From Achromobacter sp. Bel (GTDB lineage: Bacteria; Pseudomonadota; Gammaproteobacteria; Burkholderiales; Burkholderiaceae_B): 46,730 nt of DNA. The translations under genes were made by a program, and so were the position numbers. Under the pieces are notes generated by a model. That model saw only the letters and a program-made list of their open reading frames with translations, was not told where the DNA came from and did no database searches. Numbering within the stretch: position 1 is the first letter of the stretch; the number at the start of each line of letters is the position of its first letter. The DNA is taken from contig NZ_JABBJN010000049.1 of assembly GCF_012928505.1 (NCBI RefSeq), forward strand, positions 1 to 46,730. Direction: 5' to 3'. This document shows positions 15,943 to 24,102 of the stretch, one piece after another.

Positions 15943-16755
15943 ATGTCTTCCCTGCCTATGCTGCGCCCTGTTGCGCTCATCGCGCCCCGCCTGGATGCGG
16001 GGCCCACCGGCCGCGCCATCCAGGCCTGCGCCGAACGCCTGGCGCCCGCCGGCTACTACCTGGCCGCCGGCCCCTGGCACGACGCCGCCATGCTGCCCCA
16101 ATTGGCGGTCCTGCGCCCGGCCGCCGCGCTGGTCATCGGCCCCCTGGACGAGCCCGCCCTGCGGGCCGGCGTGGCCGCCCTGGAAATACCGGTGGTGGAA
16201 ACCTGGAGCGCCTCGGTCCGGCCGCTGGACAGCGCCGTCGTGATCGACAATGAAGAAGCCGGCCGCGCCGCCGCCCGCCATCTGGCCGAAAAACGCCATG
16301 CGCTGGTCGCCTGCATCAGTGCGGACAACCCCTGGGAGCGCGCGCGGCGCGACGGTTTCCTCAGCGCCGCAGCCGCATTGGGCTTGGACCGGGTCGCCGA
16401 CATCGTGCAGCCCGAGGTGCAGCAGATGAATGACGGCCGCATGGCCTTTCTACGGCTGTTGGCCACCAACACGATCTTCGACGCGGTGTTCTGCACGTCG
16501 GACCTGCTGGCCGCGGCCGCGGTGTCCGAAGCGCACAACCGCGACCTGCACGTACCGCAAGACCTGGCGGTGCTGGGTTTCACGGACGATGGCAGCGCGG
16601 CCCAATGGGCACAAGGGCTGACGACGCTAGGCGTGGACGCCGCCGATCTGGGCAGGCGCGCGGCGCAATTGCTGCTGGACCGCCTGGACGGCGCCCGCGG
16701 CACCGGTCAAGGCGATACCCTGGAAGCGGTATTCGAGACCCGCCTGAGCACGTAG
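15943..16755 (+). CDS. LacI/GalR-type ligand-binding domain protein lacking a DNA-binding domain
   Basis: A 270-aa protein matching the effector-binding half of LacI/GalR regulators: ALIAPRLDAGPTGRAIQ at the start, the AARHLAEKRH helix, DAVFCTSDLLAAAAV and LAVLGFTDDGSAAQWAQGLTTLGVDAADLGRRAAQLLLDRL near the end. Full-length members have about 60 extra N-terminal residues with a helix-turn-helix. The same frame upstream encodes no such motif. It has no signal peptide, so it is not a periplasmic sugar-binding protein. It may bind a small molecule and partner another regulator, or be a decayed regulator. Confidence 0.8.
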   Translation: MSSLPMLRPVALIAPRLDAGPTGRAIQACAERLAPAGYYLAAGPWHDAAMLPQLAVLRPAAALVIGPLDEPALRAGVAALEIPVVETWSASVRPLDSAVVIDNEEAGRAAARHLAEKRHALVACISADNPWERARRDGFLSAAAALGLDRVADIVQPEVQQMNDGRMAFLRLLATNTIFDAVFCTSDLLAAAAVSEAHNRDLHVPQDLAVLGFTDDGSAAQWAQGLTTLGVDAADLGRRAAQLLLDRLDGARGTGQGDTLEAVFETRLST

Positions 16756-16817
16756 GATGGGGCTCGCGCGCTGAGCACCTGCTTTCTTGCGCAAGAAAGC
16801 TCGCGCGACACCCATCC
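16755..16817. repeat. Nested palindromic element between convergent genes
   Basis: A 20-base perfect palindrome, GCTTTCTTGCGCAAGAAAGC (16781-16800), sits inside further inverted arms CGCGCG (near 16766 and 16802-16807) and GGATGGG / CCCATCC (16755-16761 and 16811-16817). It overlaps the stop codon of the LacI-like gene and lies before the end of the convergent Sel1 gene. It may be a bidirectional terminator without a T-run or a dispersed palindromic repeat. No second copy was noticed in this window. Confidence 0.7.
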
Positions 16818-16845
16818 GACGATCCTGCCGCAGGGGCGGGCTACG

Positions 16846-17565
16846 TCACACCTCGTACAGCGCCGGGAAGCCGCAGTCCTGCAGCATGGCGTTGGCTTCT
16901 TTCAGAAACGCGGGCGTGGAAGTCTCGGGGACGCGGACCAGCCACTGCACCGCTTCTTCCTTCTTGCCACGCAGCAACAGCAGGCGGCCCAGGTGGAACA
17001 TGCCCCGGAAATCACCGCCTTCGGCGCAGCGCTGGTAGCAGTCGAACGCGCGTTCCATGTCTTGCCCGACCACATCGCCCGCTTCGTAGAAGCGTCCGAC
17101 CACGCCGATCGATTTCACGTGGCCAGTCTGTGCGGCCTGCTGATACAGGGCCAGCGCCGCGGCCTTGTTCTGCGTGACGCCGCCCCGGCCGCTGCGCAGC
17201 ATGTGGGCGTAGTTGTACATGCCCCAGTCCAGGCCACGGTCGGCGGCCAGCCGGAACCAGTAGGCCGCCACCGTATCGTCGCGGGGCACGCCCCAGCCGT
17301 TTTCGTAGCAGCGGCCCACCATGTTGATCGCCATCGGGTGGTCGGCGTTGGCGGCGCGCTTGAACCACGCCAGGCCCTCTTCAGGCTGGCTGTCGACACC
17401 CACGCCATCCAGCAGCATCTGCCCATAGATGGTCTGCGCTTCGACGAGCCCGAGTTCGGCGGCCGCCCGGATCCAGGCGGCATACGCTTCGGCCGGCCCT
17501 TCGCGCAGGCGCGCCAGCTGTTCGGGGGACGTCGCGGCGACGTCGGCCGCACTGTAAGTCTTCAT
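16846..17565 (-). CDS. Sel1-like repeat protein
   Basis: A 239-aa protein of about five Sel1/TPR-like helical repeats (for example [28 protein letters not shown] and [25 protein letters not shown]), with no signal peptide or membrane segment. Such solenoids mediate protein-protein contacts. Its ATG overlaps the lipB stop (ATGA), so it is co-translated with lipB, yet no established link to lipoylation is known to me. Confidence 0.85.
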   Translation of the reverse strand: MKTYSAADVAATSPEQLARLREGPAEAYAAWIRAAAELGLVEAQTIYGQMLLDGVGVDSQPEEGLAWFKRAANADHPMAINMVGRCYENGWGVPRDDTVAAYWFRLAADRGLDWGMYNYAHMLRSGRGGVTQNKAAALALYQQAAQTGHVKSIGVVGRFYEAGDVVGQDMERAFDCYQRCAEGGDFRGMFHLGRLLLLRGKKEEAVQWLVRVPETSTPAFLKEANAMLQDCGFPALYEV

Positions 17566-18200
17566 GCGGGGATCCTTGCGCGGCGCCAGGCGGCCGCCAG
17601 ATTCTGCGCCAGCGCGTCGCCCACGTCGGCGGGTGTGCGCCGCACGCCACAGGCCGCCATGTCGACGGTGCGCAGCCCTTCGTAGCCACAGGGGTTGATA
17701 CCCAGGAACGGCGCCAGGTCCATCGCCACGTTCAACGAAACCCCGTGATAGGCCCGCCCGTTGCGGATCTTGATGCCCAGCGCGGCGATCTTGGCCAGCT
17801 CACCGCCATCGGGGTCCGGCACATACACGCCCGGCGCGCCGGGCTTGCGGCAAGCGCCGCCGACGCCATGCTGAGTCAGCGTGTCGATGACCGCGCCCTC
17901 AAGCAAGTTGACGTATTCCTTCACGTACATGTCCACGCGGCGCAGGTCGAACAGCGCGTACGCCATCACCTGGCCAGGCCCGTGATAAGTCACCTGGCCG
18001 CCGCGGTCGCAATGGACGATGGGGATATTGCCGGGATTCAGCACGTGCTGGGGCAGGCCGGCCTGCCCCAGGGTATAGACCGGCGCGTGCTCGCACAACC
18101 AGATCTCGTCAGGCGTATCGGCGCCGCGCTGGTTGGTGTACGCCTGCATTTCCTGCCAGACCGGCAGATACTCCGCCGGCCCCGCGAGCCACTTGATCAC
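17562..18200 (-). CDS. lipB: Octanoyltransferase LipB
   Basis: A 212-aa cofactor transferase. [16 protein letters not shown] is the substrate pocket. The catalytic Lys is in LGIKI and the catalytic Cys in NPCGYEGL. It moves octanoate from acyl carrier protein to lipoyl domains for LipA. It lies 11 bases downstream of the DUF493 gene, a conserved neighbour. Confidence 0.96.
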   Translation of the reverse strand: MIKWLAGPAEYLPVWQEMQAYTNQRGADTPDEIWLCEHAPVYTLGQAGLPQHVLNPGNIPIVHCDRGGQVTYHGPGQVMAYALFDLRRVDMYVKEYVNLLEGAVIDTLTQHGVGGACRKPGAPGVYVPDPDGGELAKIAALGIKIRNGRAYHGVSLNVAMDLAPFLGINPCGYEGLRTVDMAACGVRRTPADVGDALAQNLAAAWRRARIPA

Positions 18201-18211
18201 GGCAATCCTGC

Positions 18212-18484
18212 TTACAGAACGATGGACACCATCGGGTGGCCGTGCAGCGCCTGGTAGAGGCTGTCCAGCTGTTCGCGCGAGGTCGCGCGCACGGTGAAGG
18301 TCAGGCCCATGTAGTTGCCGCCCTTGCTGGGGCGCATCTCGACCGTCGCGGCGTCAAAGCCCGGGTCGAACTTCAACACGACTTCGGTGAGCGTCTGCGC
18401 GAATTCGGGGTGGTGCTTGCCCATGACCTTGATGGGAAAGTCACTGGGGTATTCGATAAGCGAGTCTTCGGGCGGAATATGCAT
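18212..18484 (-). CDS. ybeD: DUF493 family protein (YbeD)
   Basis: A 90-aa protein: [15 protein letters not shown] at the start, a small alpha/beta ACT-like fold, and the end [23 protein letters not shown]. The family is usually encoded between dacA/dat and lipB, as here, and its function is not settled. The ATG at 18484 gives the normal family length; a longer frame to 18622 is rejected. Confidence 0.93.
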   Translation of the reverse strand: MHIPPEDSLIEYPSDFPIKVMGKHHPEFAQTLTEVVLKFDPGFDAATVEMRPSKGGNYMGLTFTVRATSREQLDSLYQALHGHPMVSIVL

Positions 18485-18596
18485 GATTTGCCTGGAGTAA
18501 TGGTTGCCCCTGAATGTTCTTATATGGGGGCAAACGGGGCGTTGGCAAGTGTCCGCCGGCTGCCGGGTGGCCCTGGGGGCCGCCCGGAATAACGGT

Positions 18597-19463
18597 TTAC
18601 AGCGCGGCGATGCGGGCATCATAACCCGCGCGCAATTGCTCGAAAACGGGGCCGGGCTTGCCGGATCCGACCGGTTTGCCGTCCAGCGAGACGATCGCCA
18701 GCACTTCCTTCGTGGCTGACGACAGCATCAATTCATCAGCGGATTGCACCTCTTCCTGCGTGATGCGGCGCGCCTCGAAGGGGATGCCCGCCTGGGCCGC
18801 CAGTTCGCCCATCAGGCCGTAGCGGATGCCTTCCAGGATGAGGTTGTTCTTCGGCGGCGCCAGCAGCTTGCCGCCCGAGACCACCCAGATGTTGGTCGAC
18901 GAACCCTCGGTCAGGTAGCCGTCGCGGAACTGCACGACCTCGTCGGCGTTGGCATCGACGGCCTGCTGCTTGGCCAGCACGTTGCCCAGCAGCGACACGG
19001 ACTTGATCTCGCAGTGCAGCCAGCGTTCGTCAGGGATGCTGATGGCCGTCAGGCCCTGGGCGCGCTGCGCGGCCGGCGGCGGCGCCCACGCCGAAATCAT
19101 GCCGAACACAGTGGGCGTGACCGGCGTGGCCGGGAACTGGTGGTCGCGACGCGCGACGCCGCGCGTCACCTGCAGGTACACGATGCACGTGTCGAGGTTC
19201 GTGCGCGCCAGCAACTGCTCGACCAGATTGGTCCAGCCTTCGCGGTCGAACGGCTGCGCGATCCGCAGGGCGGCCAGGCTTCGGTCCAGGCGGTTCAAGT
19301 GCTCCGTCATGCGGAACGCTTTGCCTTGGTACACGGGGACGACTTCGTAGATGCCGTCGCCAAAAATAAAGCCGCGATCCAGAACGGAGACCTTGGCCTC
19401 GTCCACCCGCAGGAACTCACCATTGAGATACACCTGGCTTTCGCCCGGCACGCCCGGAATCAT
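18597..19463 (-). CDS. dat: D-amino acid aminotransferase (class IV)
   Basis: A 288-aa class IV PLP aminotransferase. VYLNGEFLRVDEAKVSVLDRGFIFGDGIYE opens the domain, with the conserved Arg/Asp-Gly pattern. The PLP Lys is in CEIKSVSLLGN, and LTEGSSTNIW binds the cofactor phosphate. Family members make D-Glu/D-Ala or act as branched-chain or aminodeoxychorismate enzymes; the neighbour dacC (D-Ala carboxypeptidase) favours D-amino acid metabolism. An AGGAG site precedes the ATG at 19463. Confidence 0.88.
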   Translation of the reverse strand: MIPGVPGESQVYLNGEFLRVDEAKVSVLDRGFIFGDGIYEVVPVYQGKAFRMTEHLNRLDRSLAALRIAQPFDREGWTNLVEQLLARTNLDTCIVYLQVTRGVARRDHQFPATPVTPTVFGMISAWAPPPAAQRAQGLTAISIPDERWLHCEIKSVSLLGNVLAKQQAVDANADEVVQFRDGYLTEGSSTNIWVVSGGKLLAPPKNNLILEGIRYGLMGELAAQAGIPFEARRITQEEVQSADELMLSSATKEVLAIVSLDGKPVGSGKPGPVFEQLRAGYDARIAAL

Positions 19464-19519
19464 GAGGCACTCCTGAATTTTCAAAAGTAAAGGACGAACC
19501 GCCCGGTCCGTCCCAACAT

Positions 19520-19553
19520 GGAAAACGGGCGTTTCACGCACGAAACGCCCGTT
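19520..19553 (-). terminator. Terminator between dacC and dat
   Basis: A perfect 12-base stem (AACGGGCGTTTC / GAAACGCCCGTT, 19524-19535 and 19542-19553) with a six-base loop is followed on the minus strand by TTTTCC. It lies about 50 bases after the dacC stop, so dat probably has its own promoter or depends on read-through. Confidence 0.85.
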
Positions 19554-19600
19554 GCTAGCTTACACCCGCGGCCGCGCCCGTGGCGCGCCGGCTTGTCCGC

Positions 19601-20863
19601 TTACTGGAACCAGCGCTTGACGGTGTCGACCATGCGGCCGAAGAAGCCGGCGCGTTCGACGGCGTCCTGCACCACCAGCGGTTCGGTGCGCAGCACCTTG
19701 CCGTCCAGCGTGAACTGCAGCGTCCCGACCTGCTGGCCCTTGGCCAACGGCGCGATCAGGGGATCCGTGCGCTGCGCCACCGGCTTCAGATCGCCGGCCT
19801 TGCCGCGCGGCACCGCGATCGACACCGGATTCGGCGGACCCAGCTTGACGTTTTCAGCGGTGCCTTCCCAGACGCGCGCATCGATGCCCGGCTGGCTCTT
19901 GTCGAACAGCTTCACGGTGTCGAAGTTCTGGAAGCTCCAGTTCAGCAGCTTCAGGCTTTCTTCGGCGCGCGTGGCTTCGCTGTCCGTGCCCACTACGACC
20001 ACCAGGATGCGGCGGTCGCCGCGCACCGCGGTCGACACCAGGCAGTAGCCGGCCGAATCGGTGTGGCCGGTCTTCATGCCGTCCACCGACGGATCGGCCC
20101 ACAGCAGCCGATTGCGGTTGGGCTGGGTGATCTTGTTGTAGGTGTAGCTCTTCTGCTTGTAGTAGTGGAAGAAGTCCGGGTGATCAGTGATCAGGTGCGA
20201 CGACAGCGTGGCCAGGTCGCGCGTGGAGGTCGTGTGCTGCGGGTCGGGCAGGCCGGTCGCGTTCATGAAGTGCGTGCTCTTCATGCCCAGGCGTTCCGCT
20301 TCCTGGTTCATCAGCGACGCGAAGGCGGCTTCGCTGCCGCCCACGGCCTCGGCCAACGCCACGGAAGCGTCATTGCCCGATTGCACGATCATGCCCTGGT
20401 TCAGTTCGTCGACCGTGACGGGCTTGCGCGGCTCGATGAACATGCGCGAGCCGCCCGTGCGCCAGGCGTGCTCGGACACGGGCACGGTCTGCTCAAGCGT
20501 CAGGCGCTTTTCATCCAGCGCGTTGAACACGACGTAAGCCGTCATGATCTTGGTCAGCGACGCCGGCTCGACCTTCATGTCGGGGTTGGAGGCGGCCAGC
20601 GTCTGGCCGCTGTTCACGTCGATCACGATCCACGCCTTGGCCGCGATGGTGGGCGCCGGCACGGCCGACACGTCACCCACCGGCACCGCGCCCGACGCCG
20701 TCGGGGCCGGCGCCGTGGCGCCTGCGGCAGCGGGCGCGGCGGCGGGAGCCTGTTGCGCCCAGACCGGCATCGAGGCCGCGAGCATCGCCGACAGTACCGC
20801 GCCGGACAGCAGGCGGCGGGTCAAGACAACGGGGGATTGAGCGGAGTAAGGCAAATTCTTCAT
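19601..20863 (-). CDS. dacC: D-alanyl-D-alanine carboxypeptidase (PBP5/6 type)
   Basis: A 420-aa low-molecular-weight penicillin-binding protein. A signal peptide ends around PVWAQQ and an Ala/Pro-rich linker follows. The serine peptidase triad is SLTK, SGN and KTGHT. A PBP5-type C-terminal beta domain and an amphipathic membrane-binding helix (FFGRMVDTVKRWFQ) end the protein. It trims the terminal D-Ala of muropeptides in the periplasm. The ATG at 20863 starts the signal peptide; an upstream frame to 20917 is less likely. Confidence 0.95.
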   Translation of the reverse strand: MKNLPYSAQSPVVLTRRLLSGAVLSAMLAASMPVWAQQAPAAAPAAAGATAPAPTASGAVPVGDVSAVPAPTIAAKAWIVIDVNSGQTLAASNPDMKVEPASLTKIMTAYVVFNALDEKRLTLEQTVPVSEHAWRTGGSRMFIEPRKPVTVDELNQGMIVQSGNDASVALAEAVGGSEAAFASLMNQEAERLGMKSTHFMNATGLPDPQHTTSTRDLATLSSHLITDHPDFFHYYKQKSYTYNKITQPNRNRLLWADPSVDGMKTGHTDSAGYCLVSTAVRGDRRILVVVVGTDSEATRAEESLKLLNWSFQNFDTVKLFDKSQPGIDARVWEGTAENVKLGPPNPVSIAVPRGKAGDLKPVAQRTDPLIAPLAKGQQVGTLQFTLDGKVLRTEPLVVQDAVERAGFFGRMVDTVKRWFQ

Positions 20864-21015
20864 CGGCAACGTGGGTCCAGGAAAGACGCCCGCCGGCGCG
20901 GGGCTAATGGCTGACAATTATAGGCAGCCCATTGGACCGGTCCGCCCCGCACGGGTTCCGCGGGCATTTAAATCATGCAACTTGATGCAACCTGCGGCCC
21001 CGCCGCCACGGCCGC

Positions 21016-21669
21016 TCAGTCCAGCGCGACCTTCAGGCGAGCCTGCACCAGCTGGCGCAGCACCAGCAGCTTGCCGTGGAAAAAGTGCGACGCCCCTGGC
21101 ACCACCACCACGGGAATCGAACGCGGGCGCGCCCAGTCCATGGCTTCGGACAGCGGCACGACTTCGTCTTCTTCGCCGTGCACCATCAGCGTATCGTCGG
21201 GAACCTGCACTTCATGCGACTGGAAGCGGTTCACGGCCGGCCCCATCAGCATCAGCGCCGCCGGCAACACCGCGTCGCCGGCCTCGGCCAGCGCCGCATA
21301 GGTCTGCGCGGCCACCGCAGTGCCGAAAGAAAACCCGGCCAGCACCCAGGGCGCCTCGGCCAATTCAGGGTGCAGTTCGCGCATCTGCGCCACGACCGCC
21401 AGCATGTCCTGCGTTTCACCGACCGATTTGTCGAATGCGCCTTCCGACAGGCCCACGCCGCGGAAGTTGGGGCGCACCGCCACCAGCCCATGCTGCACGC
21501 AGGCGCGCGACAGGGTCGTGACCACCTTGTTCTCGCGCGCGCCACCTTGCAACGGGTGCGGATGCAGGACAAGGGCCCAGCCTCGCGGCGTGCCGGCAGG
21601 CCAGTCGACGGCGCAATCGATGCGGCCGGCGGCCCCGGCAAAGGCGTGGGTATCAGTACGTGCGGACAT
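21016..21669 (-). CDS. Alpha/beta hydrolase (COG2945 type)
   Basis: A 217-aa hydrolase with the early motif LHPHPLQGGARENKVV, the nucleophile elbow GFSFG (Ser), and a late Asp/His pair around GEEDEVVPL and GASHFFHGKL. This pattern fits small cytoplasmic esterases of COG2945. The substrate is unknown. It follows the PqiC-like lipoprotein gene by 33 bases, so it may belong to the Mce transport operon, a link that is inferred only. Confidence 0.85.
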   Translation of the reverse strand: MSARTDTHAFAGAAGRIDCAVDWPAGTPRGWALVLHPHPLQGGARENKVVTTLSRACVQHGLVAVRPNFRGVGLSEGAFDKSVGETQDMLAVVAQMRELHPELAEAPWVLAGFSFGTAVAAQTYAALAEAGDAVLPAALMLMGPAVNRFQSHEVQVPDDTLMVHGEEDEVVPLSEAMDWARPRSIPVVVVPGASHFFHGKLLVLRQLVQARLKVALD

Positions 21670-21702
21670 GGCAGGACTCAGCGTGCGGAAAAGGGATTGA
21701 TG

Positions 21703-22323
21703 TTAACCGCCCGGCCGGGGCGTGGCGGCCGGCGCGGATGCGGCGCGGGCCAGCCATTGCGCCAACTGGTCGGCGGCCTGGTCGGTGGCTTGCCGCAAGG
21801 CCGCGACACCGCCTGCGGCATCCTGCGTGGCCGCAGGCATCCGCACCTGGATGCGCTGCTGGTCCACCACGGCGCGGCCATTGAGCAGCACCGCCTGCAA
21901 CAGGACGCGGCCCTCGCTGGACTGCCCGTCTTCGGCGTACACCTGCTCGAACTGCATCAATGACAGTTGCAGCTGCGGCATCTGGAGATTGACCCGATCA
22001 GCCAGCACCGGCCCTTGGCGCGACAGGCGATCCGTGATGCGCTGGCGCACCAGTTCCGACGGCGACGAGGCCCAGCGGTACGTTGCGTAGGCCTTGGGCG
22101 CGGCGCTGTCTCCCACCCGCCAGATCACGCTGGTGTCCGACAGCACCGGCACGGCCTGCAAGCTCAACGCGATCGGGGCGCGCGCCGGCAAGGTCGGCAC
22201 CGGCTTCGTGTCCAGGCCCAGGTCGAACACCGAGGGCGGCGCCCCCACGCGGCCGATGCCGCAACCCGCCAGGGTCGTGGCGACGGTCAATGTCAGGATC
22301 AAAACGGCGCGACGCATCTTCAT
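21703..22323 (-). CDS. PqiC-like ABC transport auxiliary lipoprotein
   Basis: A 206-aa lipoprotein (lipobox TLAGC near residue 21). The mature part begins PPSVFDLGL, and the domain SVIWRVGDSAAPKAYATYRWASSPSELVRQRI matches the ABC-type transport auxiliary lipoprotein family (COG3218, PqiC/YmbA). Such proteins sit in the outer membrane and dock MCE-protein tunnels. It overlaps mlaD by four bases and replaces the soluble MlaC carrier of the canonical system. Confidence 0.88.
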   Translation of the reverse strand: MKMRRAVLILTLTVATTLAGCGIGRVGAPPSVFDLGLDTKPVPTLPARAPIALSLQAVPVLSDTSVIWRVGDSAAPKAYATYRWASSPSELVRQRITDRLSRQGPVLADRVNLQMPQLQLSLMQFEQVYAEDGQSSEGRVLLQAVLLNGRAVVDQQRIQVRMPAATQDAAGGVAALRQATDQAADQLAQWLARAASAPAATPRPGG

Positions 22324-23276
22324 TTGGGCTGTCTCCCGAAGCCGGCGAATCCGGCCTCGCCGGGTCCGGGCGCAACAGGCGCCGGACCGAACAAGAACGA
22401 TTGCGGCGTGCTGTCCACACGGCGCAGGGTAATGGCCGCGCCACGCGCGGCCGCGCTGACGTTGGCGGCCATGTTGGTCACGGCGGGCAAGGTCTCGCCG
22501 TCCAGCCGTGCCGCAGCCAGGGCGATGTCGTTCAGGCTGCGCGTGGCCACCGACAAGGGGCCGTCAGGCGCATTCAACCGTGCCAGCGCCTGTCGCGACT
22601 GCTGCGCCAGATCGGCGATCTCGCGCGCGGCGCGGTCCGCCTGGCGCGAGGTATTGCCCAGCGAATCCATCAGCGGGCCCAGCTTGGCCATCGTGGGCGC
22701 CAGCTCGCGGCTGGCCTCCTTCAGCGAATGCGTGATGTCGGTCGCGTTCTGCAGGCTGGCGGTCAACGCCTGCACGTTCTGTTCGCTCAGGACGCGGCGC
22801 AACTGCTCGGTGGCTTCTTCCACGTTGGAAATCAACTTGCCGCCGCGCTGCTCGATGCGGTCAAGGAAGCCCGGACGCAACGGGATGGCCGCGGGATGCT
22901 CGGCCGACGACGCCAGGCGCTTGAGCGACGTGCCATCGTCGCGCAGTTCCACGTTGGCCATGCCCGTCACGCCCTGCACGCCCAGTTCGGCCCACGTCGA
23001 TTCGGTGATCGGCGTATTCGGCGCCACGCCGATGCGGATGCGCACCTGGCCCGGCTTGTTCGGATTCAGCGCCAGCGACTGCACCTTGCCGACCGGCACC
23101 CCCTGGTAGCGCACGGCCGACTGCGGATTCAGCCCGCTGACCGCCGTGGCCGACACGATTTCATATGTTTGCAGCTTGGTCCGGTCGCGGCCGATCCAGA
23201 CGGCCACCAACGCGGCGGCGGCCAGCAAGACCAGCGTAAAGATACCGGCCATGAGCGCATGACTACGGTTTTCCAT
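22320..23276 (-). CDS. mlaD: MCE-domain lipid transport protein MlaD-like
   Basis: A 318-aa protein: one N-terminal membrane helix (ALMAGIFTLVLLAAAALVAVWIG), then a single MCE domain (YEIVSATAVSGLNPQSAVRYQGVPVGKV). A long helical region of about 180 residues follows, much longer than the about 180-aa total of E. coli MlaD. Such extensions may build a helical tunnel across the periplasm. It overlaps mlaF by 14 bases. The symbol marks similarity; the extended form and lipoprotein partner suggest a distinct Mce subsystem. Confidence 0.88.
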   Translation of the reverse strand: MENRSHALMAGIFTLVLLAAAALVAVWIGRDRTKLQTYEIVSATAVSGLNPQSAVRYQGVPVGKVQSLALNPNKPGQVRIRIGVAPNTPITESTWAELGVQGVTGMANVELRDDGTSLKRLASSAEHPAAIPLRPGFLDRIEQRGGKLISNVEEATEQLRRVLSEQNVQALTASLQNATDITHSLKEASRELAPTMAKLGPLMDSLGNTSRQADRAAREIADLAQQSRQALARLNAPDGPLSVATRSLNDIALAAARLDGETLPAVTNMAANVSAAARGAAITLRRVDSTPQSFLFGPAPVAPGPGEAGFAGFGRQPK

Positions 23277-24102
23277 GATGCAATCCCTTCGGCGCCAGAT
23301 CCCCAAGCGCGCGCAGACCGCGCTCGCCCAGGAAGAATGTGTGAATGAACGGGTGATCGACCTTCAGGACTTCCGGCACCGTGTCGCACACGATCACCCG
23401 CTTGTCCGCCAGCACGGCGACACGCGTGGCCAACGCCAGCAGCGTGTCCAGATCGTGCGTCACCATGACGACGGTAAAACCCAACTGTCGGTGCAGGCTG
23501 CGCACCAGGTCCACGAATTCGTCCGACCGCAACGGATCCAGGCCGGCCGTGGGCTCGTCCAGGAACACCAGTTCGGGGTCCAGCGACAGCGCGCGCGCCA
23601 GCGCCACGCGCTTGACCATCCCGCCGGACAAGTCCGATGGCCGCTTGCCGGCGTCCTGCGCCGACAGGCCCACCATCGCCAGCCGGCACATGACGACATC
23701 GCGCACCAGGTCTTCCGGCACCGTGCGCAGCTCGCGCAGCGGCAAAGCCACGTTGTCGAACACCGACAGCGCCGAGAACAGCGCCCCCGCCTGGAACAGC
23801 ATGCCCCAGCGGTAGGACAAGCGCCTGCGTTCTCCGGGCGACAGTTCGAACAGCGAATGCCCCAGCACTTTCACGATGCCGGCGGCGGGCTGGTCCAGGC
23901 CGATGATCTGGCGCAGCAGCACCGTCTTGCCCGTGCCCGACCCGCCCACCAGCACCAGGATTTCACCCGGGAAGACGGTCAGGTCCAGGTTGTCGTGGAC
24001 CACGTGGTCGCCGAAAGCGGTGCGCAACCCGCGCACCGAGATGACGGGTTCGACCGTGACGCTGTCATCGGTGAACAACCGGTGCTGGGCGCCGCCGTGC
24101 AT
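23263..24102 (-). CDS. mlaF: Mla-type ABC transporter ATP-binding protein
   Basis: A 279-aa ABC ATPase. Walker A is GGSGTGKTV, the signature is LSGGMVKR, Walker B is LVFLDEPTAGLD, and the His switch is VTHDLD. The motif set and QAGALFSALSVFDNVALPLRE fit MlaF. It powers phospholipid movement through the MlaE/MlaD complex at the inner membrane. The ATG at 24102 shares a base with the mlaE stop (TGATG). Confidence 0.93.
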   Translation of the reverse strand: MHGGAQHRLFTDDSVTVEPVISVRGLRTAFGDHVVHDNLDLTVFPGEILVLVGGSGTGKTVLLRQIIGLDQPAAGIVKVLGHSLFELSPGERRRLSYRWGMLFQAGALFSALSVFDNVALPLRELRTVPEDLVRDVVMCRLAMVGLSAQDAGKRPSDLSGGMVKRVALARALSLDPELVFLDEPTAGLDPLRSDEFVDLVRSLHRQLGFTVVMVTHDLDTLLALATRVAVLADKRVIVCDTVPEVLKVDHPFIHTFFLGERGLRALGDLAPKGLHHGKP

